From contig NC_026482.1 of the NCBI RefSeq assembly GCF_000328475.2, positions 744,001 through 808,000 on the forward strand: 64,000 nt of DNA, read 5' to 3'. Of this stretch, positions 18,957 to 28,995 are shown piece after piece. Position numbers and translations under genes: made by a program. The notes beneath the pieces are model-generated. The model had not been told where the DNA came from. It worked only from the letters and a program-made list of their open reading frames with translations, and made no database searches. Every line of letters begins with the position of its first letter. The stretch's first letter is position 1. This DNA comes from Mycosarcoma maydis (Eukaryota > Basidiomycota > Ustilaginomycetes > Ustilaginales).

Positions 18957-20807
18957 ATGTCGAGCCCCATCTTCGCGTCAGCGCCCTCATCGGGTGTCAG
19001 CGATGTTCGCCATCGCTCGTCGTCCTTTGGCGCTCCCCGGCTCGACCTTGTCCTCCGCCCATCCTACGCTCTAGGTCCATTCAAGCTCGGCCACTCTCTC
19101 TGGCATGTCCTCAACTACCTTCGATCCAACCAGTCGCTCTTTCCTCAGATCAACATCACCTACGATGAAACCACTCCCAGACGTTCACCTCTTGTCGTGC
19201 TCATTCAGCCAAATCTGCACCTCATCTTTAACGGCCAAACGCAACGTCTCGTGATGATCACGCTCGAAAATCTGGATTCGTCCGCCACTGGCACGTCTCA
19301 AGCAACATCACATTCAGCTGGCCCAGCAGCATTCTCGGAGCCGAGTCATCGTCCTGTCAATCTGATTTACAATGGCAAGCTCATCTTTTCAAGAGGATCT
19401 GCAAGGTCGCCCTCGGTTGCTTTAAATCGCTCCACGCTGCACCAAATCCTCGGTCCCACATATCCTGGCCGGCCAGAGTCCTCCTTTATCTCATCTGACA
19501 GTTTGGTCGCGCTCGCATCCAGCAGCGGAAGGATCGGTGCAGACAAAGAACACTCCGAGTTCATTCTCACCTATCCCGGTGTCGCCTTCTGCTTCGTGCT
19601 GAAACCCGACGGAGCCAAGAACGCGGACGTGGACAAGTTTCAACCAGTTGCGTCCATGCATGTCTTTTCAGGAACGGACCCAAACAATCCGGATGACGTT
19701 CTTGCCATTCCGTCTCCCGTTCAATCTAGTGAATTTGTGCGTCCAGCGGCACGCGCTTTCAAGAGCACGCTCTCACCAACAGCCGCAGTTGGCGAACATC
19801 TACACCTGAACAGTGAACGTGACCGTGCTGCGCTGGACATTGATGCCATCCAAGTTCGATGTCCCGCGCTCTTGGACGCTGAGATCACGCCTGGGCAGAG
19901 TGTCTCATTGCACTTTGCCAAGAGCGGTGTCTCTCGCGCAATATCGCCTACTCCCGATCGCAGTGTAGCAAGCGCGTCGCCCAACCGACAGACATGCTCA
20001 CACCCGGTGGAGCTAGTGCTCGGCGTTACCACGCCGCAAGACGCAATGTGCGAGCTGGGACAACCGCAGCGCATCTTTTACAAAGAAGACGATCGGATGC
20101 GTATTCACGGTGCTTCAGCTGGACATGCTGGTGGACATGGTGCGCGCGAGAGAGTTTCCGAGAACCCTACCTTGAACGACGATACGCTTGCGAACACAAA
20201 CGACACAGATGACTCTGCCTTCTTTTACAACTATTTCGATCTGGGCATCGACTTGTTGTTTTCCACAAACACTTTACGTATGCGCTCGGTTGCGGAAGCG
20301 TATGATGCTGTTGCAGCAGGACAACCACGTCTGGAAAAGGTGGTTTGCCACACCAATGTACCTGGCGATGCGCTCTTCCAGAGATACAATCGCTGCCCTT
20401 GGCGCGTGTCATCTTGGGCTTCCAGCGACAAGTCTACCGCCACCAAGCCAACGAGCAAATCCAAGACAACTACCTCAACAACGGCAGCATTCTCATTCCA
20501 AGACCACTTTGACAGCACACTCAGCACGGGCCAAGACGATCGCGGCATGGAGTTGGATCGTGGCACCTGTGCCGAATTCAAGGGTAGCCGCGGTGTCTCA
20601 TCCGCTGGTCTCGACAGGCTGAAGAGCGACGTGGCAGGTCGCCGGCAAGCTTCTACCAAGCGAGACGCGAGTGAAAGCAGCCCTGAGAGAGAGCACAATT
20701 CTTCGAGCGAGCTGATTGTTGATCTCAGTACAAGATTGGTGGGCCGCCAAGGCATGGTTCTCGAAGTAGCCAAGGATGGCTCTATGGTTGGCGTCGTTGT
20801 CTTTTGA
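18957..20807 (+). CDS. UPF0183/PHAF1-family protein
   Basis: The animal member (C16orf70/PHAF1/MYTHO) associates with phagophores in autophagy; plant and fungal members are little studied. The 616-residue protein reads LVLRPSYALGPFKLGHSLWH near its start, the family's conserved LGPF-LG-SL--VL opening. It continues with PLVVLIQPNLHLIFNGQTQR, a YPGVAFCFVLK strand, LVLGVTTPQDAMCELGQPQR, FFYNYFDLGIDLLFS, KVVCHTNVPGDALFQRYNRC and a C-terminal GMVLEVAKDGSMVGVVVF, all of which follow the family's order. Ser-rich inserts make it longer than the roughly 400-residue animal protein. Autophagy function here is inference. An 8-bp-arm hairpin follows its stop. Confidence 0.85.
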   Translation: MSSPIFASAPSSGVSDVRHRSSSFGAPRLDLVLRPSYALGPFKLGHSLWHVLNYLRSNQSLFPQINITYDETTPRRSPLVVLIQPNLHLIFNGQTQRLVMITLENLDSSATGTSQATSHSAGPAAFSEPSHRPVNLIYNGKLIFSRGSARSPSVALNRSTLHQILGPTYPGRPESSFISSDSLVALASSSGRIGADKEHSEFILTYPGVAFCFVLKPDGAKNADVDKFQPVASMHVFSGTDPNNPDDVLAIPSPVQSSEFVRPAARAFKSTLSPTAAVGEHLHLNSERDRAALDIDAIQVRCPALLDAEITPGQSVSLHFAKSGVSRAISPTPDRSVASASPNRQTCSHPVELVLGVTTPQDAMCELGQPQRIFYKEDDRMRIHGASAGHAGGHGARERVSENPTLNDDTLANTNDTDDSAFFYNYFDLGIDLLFSTNTLRMRSVAEAYDAVAAGQPRLEKVVCHTNVPGDALFQRYNRCPWRVSSWASSDKSTATKPTSKSKTTTSTTAAFSFQDHFDSTLSTGQDDRGMELDRGTCAEFKGSRGVSSAGLDRLKSDVAGRRQASTKRDASESSPEREHNSSSELIVDLSTRLVGRQGMVLEVAKDGSMVGVVVF

Positions 20808-20830
20808 CCCTGCACGATTTTGAAATAAAC

Positions 20831-20847
20831 ATTCACGAATCGTGAAT
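20831..20847. repeat. Short inverted repeat between convergent genes
   Basis: ATTCACGA and TCGTGAAT flank a single A, giving perfect 8-bp arms, 24 bases after the PHAF1-like stop. The heptamer family continues to about 20865. It lies between convergent genes, so it could influence 3' ends; this is only a positional inference. Confidence 0.8.
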
Positions 20848-20951
20848 CGTGACTGTGATTCGTGATGGATGAGAGAGTTTGAATATTGCATCAACGTGCG
20901 CCATCGATGCGACTGCTGAAGCTTGGATGATGGCGACAAAGTCGTGAGTGT

Positions 20952-21626
20952 CTACTGCATGTACTTGGTGGGACGAGGAAGGTCAAGAACCTGCTTCTTG
21001 ACGTCGAGCACTTCGTCGTGGATGCCATCGACAATCTTTTTCATCTCGAGCCTGTTCTTTTCATACTCGGCTTTCGAAGCGGTTTGCGATGTAAGCGACT
21101 TGAGGTCTGCTTCGAGCTTGTTGAGTCTCTGCAGGTGGCCGGTGATCTGTTAAGGAGAGAAAGCTTTGTCAGAAACTCATGACATTCCTGGACACTGACA
21201 TGATGTGCGAGGAAAGCTTACCTTTTCAGTTGAGCCCTGCAGCTCCTCTACGCTGGCCAGCATCAGGTTGGAGGCAGCGTTGTACTCCTTGAGCAAGTAG
21301 TAGTATCCGTATGCGGAAGCGATACCGAAGCCAAAAAGGAAGCCGAGCACGCCTCCTCGCACCGATCCGACGGGACGACGAATGGTGGGGGTGCCAACAA
21401 CGATGGGTGGAGCAGGTGGAGTAGGGATCGAGGCCTTCGCTTGTTGGGCAGCGCCCTTGATGCTTCCTTCTGCGTGCTTGATGGCTCCCTTGGCTTCGGC
21501 GACGTTTTCCTTGGCTGCAGCGCGCGCAGTCGAGGCGGCTTCTTCCACGACGGCTCCCGCTTGCGTCGAGGCGAAGCGTCGCGATGTCGCGAATACGCTT
21601 CGTTGGGCTGTGCGAAGTGCGATCAT
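20952..21626 (-). CDS. Predicted mitochondrial inner-membrane protein with coiled-coil C-terminus, two exons
   Basis: Not recognised as a named family. Exon 1 (21626-21222) encodes MIALRTAQRSVFATSRRFAS, a typical mitochondrial presequence (basic, no acidic residues). An Ala/Lys-rich helical region with AKENVAEAKGAIKHAEGSIK follows, then a Pro-rich linker, then one glycine-rich span, GGVLGFLFGFGIASAYGYYY. A GT-AG intron (21221-21147, donor GTAAGC) joins STEK to ITGHLQRLNKLEADLKSLTS. Exon 2 (21146-20952) continues as a charged, heptad-like helix ending VLDLPRPTKYMQ. The total is 199 residues. One span with a long C-terminal helix suggests an inner-membrane scaffold or assembly factor; that is inference. 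It is divergent with the gamma-glutamyltransferase gene. Confidence 0.78.
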
Positions 21627-21897
21627 TCTGACAAAACGGCCAAGTGTGATGCGGTGGTACGGTAGTGCAATCGGTCAAAAGGGATCATGGCACGAGCGTC
21701 GGAAGCAGCGCAGCTTTCTTCGCAGATCCGTTTCGATGAAAGCAGAGCCGAGCACAGACTTGTGTCTTGTCACCATTTCCCGATTTCCACCGTCAGTCAC
21801 GAGTCGTGAGTCGTGAGTTTCACGTTCCCGTGGTTTGTTAGATTTGGATTTTTGATTCTGTCGAGTAGGACATTCCAGGTCTAACACCTCTGCCTCC

Positions 21898-21939
21898 GGA
21901 TCGTGGATCGTGGATCGTGGATCGTGGATCGTGGATCGT
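21898..21939 (+). repeat. Tandem array (GGATCGT)x6
   Basis: Six perfect copies of the heptamer GGATCGT, followed by degenerate units up to about 21968. In RNA it can pair along its whole length with the array at 22049-22090 if G-U pairs are allowed. Confidence 0.92.
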
Positions 21940-22048
21940 AAATTGTAAAATCGTAAATCGTGGATCATAAGCACGATGGTTTCGGAATTATGTTGCTTTG
22001 TCGCTCATGATGATCATGTCGAATCACGCATGCGCCGGCGGCCACCAA

Positions 22049-22090
22049 GATTCACGATTCACGATTCACGATTCACGATTCACGATTCAC
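22049..22090 (+). repeat. Tandem array (GATTCAC)x6
   Basis: Six perfect copies of GATTCAC. Its reverse complement is (ATCGTGA)n in rotation, which differs from the array at 21898 by one base per unit. Confidence 0.92.
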
Positions 22091-22298
22091 GACAACAACG
22101 GCAATACAATCACGACTCGTGAATCACGATTCGCGCATCGTCAATCCTAATTCACGCACTCACGACTGTCGGCGCAGCTATACCGTACAAATCTCCCACT
22201 TGACACTTGATTGAGCTCTTGCCTTGCCTCACCTCAACATCATCCATCCAAAGTGGTCTGAATAACGTCGGGTCGCATCTATCGGCCTCTGGCCCGTC

Positions 22299-24344
22299 AT
22301 GACAGCCTTAAGATCCGCACACAGGCCATCTAGCCTTCGCTCCACCGCCAACTCGGAAGCAGGATCTATTGAGCCCATTCAAGAAGAAGTTGTCTCGAAC
22401 GATGGCCAGATCTCGGCTGCCGCTACGCCTGATACAGAAACCTCGGCTCTGCTTCCTTCGCATCGACATCGCACCCAACTCCTTGCTCCGCCCTCGTCGC
22501 ACAAATCTCGTTCCAGAACCATCTGGAATTCGATCCTCGTCCTACTAGCCATCTTCACCTTCGCCGTCACCATATCCATCGTTCTCAAAAATCTGTTGGG
22601 GGAATTCAACGATCCCGAAGATCCGTCTTTGCCCATCGACCCGCCAGGCACCGATCCACGCGGTCGGCGCCACCCAGCCGTCCTCGCGACAGGTCGTAAG
22701 GCCGGCGTAGCTACCGAAAATGAGATCTGCAGCAGGATCGGCATGGATATTTTGCTCGCAAAGGGCACAGCTGTGGATGCAGCGGTAGCGTCAACATTCT
22801 GTGTCGGAGTTCTCAATATGTTCAGCTCGGGGATCGGTGGGGGTGGATTTATGATCGTTCGCGACCCCTCTGCTTGTTCTGCGAAAGGTGCAAAGCAGCC
22901 GGATTGCATAGAGCATACAACCATCGATTTCAGGGAGACTGCTCCTGCAGCAGCCAACAAGACCATGTATGTTGGACGCGTGCCCAAAGCTCAATTCGGT
23001 GGGCTGGCTGTAGGTGTACCCGGAGAACTGCGAGGGCTGCAAGAGGCGCACAAGAGATATGGTAGACTGGCGTGGAAGAGGCTGGTTCAGCCGTCCGTCG
23101 AGTTGGCCAAGTCGGCTACTGTGAGCAAGGAGCTGGAGAGACGCCTATCGTTCTTTGGTGGCTTCATCTACGATGAACCTGTCTGGAGAGAGATTTTTGT
23201 TGACGACAACACGGGTCAACTCAAGAGGGAAGGCGACACTTTTCATCGTCCTGCCTACGCTCAAACATTGCAAAGCATCGCAGACCATGGTCCGGACGTC
23301 TTCTACAGCGGAGCTATCGCTGAATCTCTGGTCCGAACAACCCAAGCTCACGGCGGCATTCTAACACTCCAAGATCTGCACGATTACAAGGTGATCGTTC
23401 GACCCGCTCTCCAAGGCTCTTGGCTTGGCAAGAAAGTCTACACCACCCATGCACCCACCTCTGGGCCCATCCTTTTGTCTATACTCAACATGCTCTCGCT
23501 CATCCCCGATTTCACTTCGATCGGTCAAGTGACGTCTCTCAACATGCATCGATTCATCGAAGCGCTCAAGTTTGGGTTTGGCCAGCGAACCGAACTGGCC
23601 GACCCAGCGTTCATGTCTAGCGCCGGTCTGGAACGCATGTCACAGATCCCAACTATGTCGGAAGCTCTTGCAATCGTGCCCAACATTACAGATGATCGAA
23701 CCCATCCGCTCGACTACTACCATCCCAAATTCGACATTATCGACGATCACGGAACCATGCATCTATCCATCGTCGATCAGCACGGGATGGCGATCGCACT
23801 CACCTCGACCGTCAACCTCATCTTTGGTTCTCGAGTCATGGATCGCTCGACAGGTGTCATCCTGAACGATGAAATGGACGATACTTCAACGCCCGGTGTC
23901 CCCAACGCATTCGGCCTTGCGCCTTCCCCTTACAACTATCCAGAAGCACACAAACGTCCCCTTTCATCCACGTGTCCTACCATCATCGAATCCGCCTCCG
24001 GCCAAGTCGAATTGGTATTGGGTGGCAGTGGAGGAAGTCGCATCTTCAGCTCAGTGTTGCAAACCATCTTCAACTTCTACCTGTGGGGAATGGATCTGAG
24101 TCAATCCATCGAGGCGCCTAGATTGCATCATCAGCTGCTGCCGACTCAGTTGAGCGTCGAGACCGGGTACAGCGAAAAGGTGCTCAGTGGGCTATTGGGT
24201 AGGGGACATGAAGTGAGCTGGATCGACATCGATTTGGGGATTGCCGAAGTGCAGGCGGTGGCGGTGCAAGCCGAGGGCAAGAGGTGGAAGCGCGTTTGGG
24301 CTGCGAGTGATTCCAGAAAGGGCGGGGTAGCGGTGGCTGTGTGA
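22299..24344 (+). CDS. Gamma-glutamyltransferase (glutathione hydrolase)
   Basis: This enzyme cleaves the gamma-glutamyl bond of glutathione and conjugates; fungal forms are vacuolar or cell-surface type II membrane proteins. Of 681 residues, about 1-70 are cytosolic and Ser-rich, and residues about 72-98 form a membrane anchor (WNSILVLLAIFTFAVTISIV). The large-subunit part has GRKAGVATENEICSRIGMDI, GTAVDAAVAS, FSSGIGGGGFMIVRD, DFRETAPAAA and GGLAVGVPGELRGL. The autocleavage site is in DDHGTMHLSIVD, making Thr486 the nucleophile of the small subunit. STVNLIFGSRVMD, GVILNDEMDD, RPLSSTCPTI and GGSGGSRI complete the active site. All key motifs are present, so the enzyme should be active. It is convergent with prp24. 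Confidence 0.94.
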   Translation: MTALRSAHRPSSLRSTANSEAGSIEPIQEEVVSNDGQISAAATPDTETSALLPSHRHRTQLLAPPSSHKSRSRTIWNSILVLLAIFTFAVTISIVLKNLLGEFNDPEDPSLPIDPPGTDPRGRRHPAVLATGRKAGVATENEICSRIGMDILLAKGTAVDAAVASTFCVGVLNMFSSGIGGGGFMIVRDPSACSAKGAKQPDCIEHTTIDFRETAPAAANKTMYVGRVPKAQFGGLAVGVPGELRGLQEAHKRYGRLAWKRLVQPSVELAKSATVSKELERRLSFFGGFIYDEPVWREIFVDDNTGQLKREGDTFHRPAYAQTLQSIADHGPDVFYSGAIAESLVRTTQAHGGILTLQDLHDYKVIVRPALQGSWLGKKVYTTHAPTSGPILLSILNMLSLIPDFTSIGQVTSLNMHRFIEALKFGFGQRTELADPAFMSSAGLERMSQIPTMSEALAIVPNITDDRTHPLDYYHPKFDIIDDHGTMHLSIVDQHGMAIALTSTVNLIFGSRVMDRSTGVILNDEMDDTSTPGVPNAFGLAPSPYNYPEAHKRPLSSTCPTIIESASGQVELVLGGSGGSRIFSSVLQTIFNFYLWGMDLSQSIEAPRLHHQLLPTQLSVETGYSEKVLSGLLGRGHEVSWIDIDLGIAEVQAVAVQAEGKRWKRVWAASDSRKGGVAVAV

Positions 24345-24602
24345 GAGCAGTAGAGTGTCCGCGAATCACAGAATCGATACTCGTCGCCATCTTAAATTGG
24401 AGTTGTGTGTCGAATGTATACCGACCAGCCTGGGATTCGAAGATCGGACAAACTCTGTTGACTGACTCACAACGCAAGCACTGGTGAGATGAGAAGGTCA
24501 ATCAGGAGTCAGGCTGAAGCTGGGATCCAGCTGTCTGGTCGACACCAGTGCGTTACGGCTTGCAATGCCGAGAGCGCCAGAGCTTTCAACAGTACACCTT
24601 TG

Positions 24603-27600
24603 TCATTGACGTTGCAGCATGGCTCGGAATCGATCCTGACCAGACGGCTTACCGCTCGTCTCGTCATTGCCAGCCGGTTCTACGTCCATATCCTCGCCTG
24701 CATTCGAAACGCCCTCAGCTGCTACATGACTCGTGGCCGCATGAGACGCATACGCCAGTGCGAACGCTCTGCCACGACCACGTCCGCGTCCACCTCTCGA
24801 TGAACGTGGCATGAACGACAACGCCGCCGCCGGTTGCACTTCACCCACGGCCACTTGCGGCTTTGGCCCATCGCCTGCTGCGCCTTCCTCCTCAGCCGCA
24901 CTGACGTTCAGCACCACATCTCCGTATCTGATTCCACCTGCTCCACCAATCAACACTGCCTTGCCCGCATCCTTGAACTCGGAAAACTCCACCGTCGCTT
25001 TCTGATTCACCCCATCTGGTCTCCACAAGACCTGCTTGACACTACCCAAGCCAACCTCTCGCTCCACCGCTTGCTGGATCAACGCTTCCTGTGCATCCAC
25101 TGGCAAGCCGGTTACGCGAACGCTTTTCGCTCGTCTTTCTTGCACATCTTCTCTCTGTGCAGAGCAAGACGCACCGTGAGATCGAGTATCGGCTATGGTC
25201 ACGGAAATCGTCTTGCCTCTCCATTTCGTAGAATTGAGCTCCCTCATCGCCCGCTGAGCTTCCAACTGTGATTCAAAGTCGACGAACCCAATACCTCTCA
25301 ACGCGCCCTCTGCGTTGCGGAGTAACCGAACACCTTTGACCGTACCATACGATTCAAAGTAGACCCTGAGCTCTTCCTCGGTGATGTTGCGTGCGAATCC
25401 GGAAACGAACAGTTCCTTGGCGTTTTCTTGCGCATCCGTTCGTTGCTTTCTACGGCTCGGGTCGGACAGCGCGACATTGAGCATGCGTCCCGGTGCGACC
25501 TCTGTCTTGTCCAGTGCTGCTACAGCTGCAGCGGCTGAATCAGGCGTCGTATACTGGACATAACAAAAACGACGCGTTGAAGCGAATCGCTTGCTAGGCC
25601 AACGAACCGTAAAGACAAGACCGTGGGCTGCGAAAGTGGATCGAATCGATGAGTCGTTCCAGTCCTCTGGAAAATTTGTTACGAACAGCGTGCATTTCCA
25701 CCCGATGTGGATCGAGACCGGGGTGGAAGATATGGTCTTGTTGTGACGCGTAAGTGCAGACGATGCACCGTTGGGATCGGCGAATTCGACGAGTGCTGCG
25801 GCGGAGGTGGAGCCAGTGGGAGAAGTGAGAATGTTTGGCCCCGAAAGCTCGACGATTCGGCCGCAACCACGAAGCAGGTGGCGTACAGCTGAGGCGTCCG
25901 CGGTGGGATCGAGGTTCGAGACTAGCACAGAACAGTGCTCGCGGTCGCGCGATGGGGCAGATTCGGCATCATGCGCGCGTGTCTTCTTTGGCTGCTCGGA
26001 GCTGGTATCGATGGGTGCGCACAATGCGTCAGCACGGATAGACATTGGTGCATCAGCGATCGACGTGTCGGCCTCTTTCTCATCATCGTCAGCCTTTCTT
26101 TTGCCGGTCTGATTTCGGTCGAGGTGGTTCGAAGGCGACTCAACTTGCATCGTCGAGTTCAAGTCTCTGTTCATGTGAGAATACGACTGCGCTTGCGTCT
26201 GCGGCTCTGTTGAATAACCATACTGCGCATACTGCGCGTACCAAGCCTCCAGCGCACGTTGACGCTCCGCCCTGCTTTTGCCTTCGGCATACTCTACCTC
26301 CTCGATGGAACCGTGCAGATGCTCGAACTGTACCCAGTCCTGCAACAGCGCCTGATACTCAGGTCTCGCATCCTGCGACTGCTTGCGTTCCAACTTTGAT
26401 ATGCCCGCCTTGAACCATCCACGCGCCTTTCTGGCCTCGAATCGACGCAGCCAGTATCCCGCCGCCTCCCGATACACAAGCGCATTGTCAGGCTGTTGCA
26501 CCACGGCCGTCTGCCAAACCGACTCGGCGAGCTCGTTCAATCCTGCACCACCTTCCGATGCGGGACCGCCCATGGCAAACACTGCTCTCTCCACCCAGTT
26601 GACGATCGCTTTTTCCAACCTGAGGCTCGGATCGCGCTGGTCATCGTGTAGCTCGGCGAGCTTGCCCAATGAATAGCTCAAAAGCGCGTAGATCTCGGTG
26701 AATTTATCCATATCCTGTGCCGGATCTACATCGATCTCTGCGCCCGCTTTGACCACTAGATCGAACGTTGCAAGCTCGCGCTCGCAATCGATACGAGCAA
26801 GGCAGAGGTCGGTGAGCTCGGGACCTTTGAGTTCAAGCGCGCCTGGAGTGGCAACTTTCTCGAACAGCTGTTCGATCTGCGCACGCGATCGTTGAAAGCG
26901 TGCTGAACTGCGCATCAAAACGCAGTGTAGGCTGACGGCTGTTGGAAGACATTGCACTGCACGTGTACACACGTCCATGATCAATGACGCGTCTGGTCGT
27001 GGCGAACAAGTCAGAACCGCAATGTAGTCAAGCCAGAGCTCGGTTGCGAGCGAATGCCTCTCCGAGAAAAGCTGCTGTTCTTGTTGAATGCGTGCCTCAC
27101 GCTCTGCTTGGCCGAGCCGCTTGAACTCGCGAGGATAGCCTTCTGAGCTGCTTACGTCGTCCGAATAGTAGACAAGCTCGTGCTTATGCGTGGTCGGTGG
27201 ATGAAGACCAAAGTGTGCAACGAGCCTGTCGAAGAGCGCGCATGTTAGGTTCAATTCCGTTTGAGCAGCCGATTTGTCCTTGGATCTCAACGCTCGTACC
27301 GCACGAGCGCTCTGCCAGCGTACATAGGCTTTGCAGCAAGCAGCAAAGCCGTCCAGATCCTGTCTTGAACCTGTGCCATGGAGTTGACCCGGTCGAAAAA
27401 GCATGGCCAGTGCATCCTCGTGCTGTTCCCTCTGACGAAGGATAGCCTTTGATTCGGCGACAAGCACATTTGCAGCCGACATTTCGCTCTCGTACTGCTG
27501 CGGTGGCAAGTGCTGCGTGACAAAGCTCGAATAGGCCTGGAAAGTGTCGTCGATCGCGGTATGGGGAACCCTCAATCTGGCGAGATAGACTTGTCGTACT

Positions 27601-28337
27601 GTTTCGAGCTGCTGATCTCTTGCGACGTGAGTCGAAGCAAGAAGCATCTCTTCGAAGCCCAGATAGAGTTTCCAGACATCCTGACTCTCTTGCAACTGAT
27701 AGGCGCAGCGTGTATACGCCTCACGAATACGCCAGCGAATAGCTTCGACACCGCACACGGCTTCCCAGACAGCAGTCTCGGCTACATCTCGTGCAAGTGG
27801 CGGAAGTGACGAGGGAATGTAAGTTGAATGCGGCAAATTGATGGTCGGACATGAATCTAGGCTTGTCCACTTGAGCGCAGGATCGGATGTGGTAGATGTA
27901 TCTTTAGAAGATTGAAGCACGACGAGGGCGTTGTCGACATGGTAGAGTTGTGAGAAGTATGTGAGCAGTATACTGATGTACCGCTTGATCAGGCAGTTTG
28001 TTGGCAAGTGGGATACAGCGTTTTTGTGCAACTCAAAGAGTGTTTGCAGCGTGTCTGGTGATAGAGGGCTTGTCTCGGCGGCTAAACGAGTCTCGAGCGC
28101 AAGGAAGATGTCCCAGTCATGCTGCAGCAGCGAAGTGAATTCTGCTGCATTTCTATATGCATCTACAAGCGCCAGTATAGTTTTGAAACGAGCACTTGGA
28201 TCGACTGCTCCGGCGTATCTGGCCGAGGTCTGAAGATGCAAGAAGCGGTCGCGGTGCGCAGCTGGCTGCAAGGTGGTCAGCTGGGGGTTGGAGGGCGAAG
28301 CCGAATCAGCCGCGTTCTCCATAGGATCGACCTCCAT
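24603..28337 (-). CDS. prp24: U4/U6 snRNA annealing factor, Prp24/SART3 family
   Basis: Prp24/SART3 binds U6 snRNA and anneals it to U4 during spliceosome recycling. The 1244-residue protein starts MEVDPMENAADSASPSN. Residues about 30-690 are helical HAT-type repeats (for example WDIFLALETRLA, VWKLYLGFEEMLLAS, LATELWLDYIAVL), which yeast Prp24 lacks and SART3 and fission yeast Prp24 have. Four RRMs follow: SVLVSNLDPTADASAVRHLL, TLFVTNFPEDWNDSSIR, KELFVSGFARNITEEELRVY with GIGFVDF, and SVRVTGLPVDAQEALIQQA. The C-terminus has LSFMPRSSRGGRGRGRGR and ends QDRFRAMLQRQ, like the FR-M Lsm-binding tail of the family. A linker with KRKADDDEKEAD is a likely nuclear signal. No intron is needed. Confidence 0.9.
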   Translation of the reverse strand: MEVDPMENAADSASPSNPQLTTLQPAAHRDRFLHLQTSARYAGAVDPSARFKTILALVDAYRNAAEFTSLLQHDWDIFLALETRLAAETSPLSPDTLQTLFELHKNAVSHLPTNCLIKRYISILLTYFSQLYHVDNALVVLQSSKDTSTTSDPALKWTSLDSCPTINLPHSTYIPSSLPPLARDVAETAVWEAVCGVEAIRWRIREAYTRCAYQLQESQDVWKLYLGFEEMLLASTHVARDQQLETVRQVYLARLRVPHTAIDDTFQAYSSFVTQHLPPQQYESEMSAANVLVAESKAILRQREQHEDALAMLFRPGQLHGTGSRQDLDGFAACCKAYVRWQSARAVRALRSKDKSAAQTELNLTCALFDRLVAHFGLHPPTTHKHELVYYSDDVSSSEGYPREFKRLGQAEREARIQQEQQLFSERHSLATELWLDYIAVLTCSPRPDASLIMDVCTRAVQCLPTAVSLHCVLMRSSARFQRSRAQIEQLFEKVATPGALELKGPELTDLCLARIDCERELATFDLVVKAGAEIDVDPAQDMDKFTEIYALLSYSLGKLAELHDDQRDPSLRLEKAIVNWVERAVFAMGGPASEGGAGLNELAESVWQTAVVQQPDNALVYREAAGYWLRRFEARKARGWFKAGISKLERKQSQDARPEYQALLQDWVQFEHLHGSIEEVEYAEGKSRAERQRALEAWYAQYAQYGYSTEPQTQAQSYSHMNRDLNSTMQVESPSNHLDRNQTGKRKADDDEKEADTSIADAPMSIRADALCAPIDTSSEQPKKTRAHDAESAPSRDREHCSVLVSNLDPTADASAVRHLLRGCGRIVELSGPNILTSPTGSTSAAALVEFADPNGASSALTRHNKTISSTPVSIHIGWKCTLFVTNFPEDWNDSSIRSTFAAHGLVFTVRWPSKRFASTRRFCYVQYTTPDSAAAAVAALDKTEVAPGRMLNVALSDPSRRKQRTDAQENAKELFVSGFARNITEEELRVYFESYGTVKGVRLLRNAEGALRGIGFVDFESQLEAQRAMRELNSTKWRGKTISVTIADTRSHGASCSAQREDVQERRAKSVRVTGLPVDAQEALIQQAVEREVGLGSVKQVLWRPDGVNQKATVEFSEFKDAGKAVLIGGAGGIRYGDVVLNVSAAEEEGAAGDGPKPQVAVGEVQPAAALSFMPRSSRGGRGRGRGRAFALAYASHAATSHVAAEGVSNAGEDMDVEPAGNDETSGKPSGQDRFRAMLQRQ

Positions 28338-28995
28338 GGCGGCTCAGACTGGGCTATGAGGTGCGGGTAATGACAGCCCCGCAAGCGCAATTCTTGACGG
28401 GAGGGATGGTGAAGATGGTGAAGGACACGAAGCAACTTCGGCCATGTCGCATCACGCGCAAATCGTGAATCTTCCACGGCAAAGCAAACATCAATCCCGA
28501 ATCCCGAATCACGCATCGTGTATTTTGCGTTAATAGCGTTTGTTCTTTATTTTTAAACAACCAACTTTATTTGATTTGTACATTCAGGATTCACGATTTA
28601 CCATTTCGTGATTCGTGATTTATGGGACGTCAACTATGGCGTGTGGCAAAAGCATAACTCGTGACTCGTGCCGACTCACGACTTGACTCAAGCCATATTG
28701 AACAACGTTGCTCTGCTCCTCCTGATCGGTGCGGCAATGAGACACACTGTAATCTACCAGCTGAGGTCGCACGAAAGAACTACTGTGGGACTTTGTTGTC
28801 ACATATCCTGTATCTATATGTGGGTTTGCAAAGTACTCACTCGGGTTGCCCCTCACCAAACGCCTGGTGGTACCATAAGAAGTTTTGTCATAAACCTTTA
28901 TAATGTCCATGTAAAAGTATCTCCTTGGTCCTCATCACTGTCATTCTGAACTTCTGCCGATAGATCACTTCTCCATTCATGCCACTTTGACGGAA
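28338..28995. promoter_or_regulatory. Divergent region prp24 / E1, left edge of the secreted-protein cluster
   Basis: The left half (28470-28625) is rich in heptamer-family words; the right half has none. A TATA-like TATAAT at 28899-28904 lies about 92 bases before the E1 ATG. This marks the border between repeat-seeded housekeeping DNA and the cluster. Confidence 0.6.

Larger units (their letters stand above)
21627..22298. other. Divergent intergenic region rich in heptamer repeats
   Basis: This separates the mitochondrial-protein gene from the gamma-glutamyltransferase gene. It has the densest heptamer content in the window, with two six-unit arrays (21898-21939 and 22049-22090) and scattered copies from 21790 to 22150. 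The last 100 bases before 22299 are free of them and pyrimidine-rich, as in a core promoter. Confidence 0.65.

Noticed and set aside
21898..22090. CRISPR-like array
   Set aside because: Units are 7 bp with no spacers, in a eukaryotic intergenic region; these are simple tandem repeats.
28987..28995. Upstream start for E1
   Set aside because: The codon at 28987 is TTG; the first ATG is at 28996 and gives the signal peptide directly.
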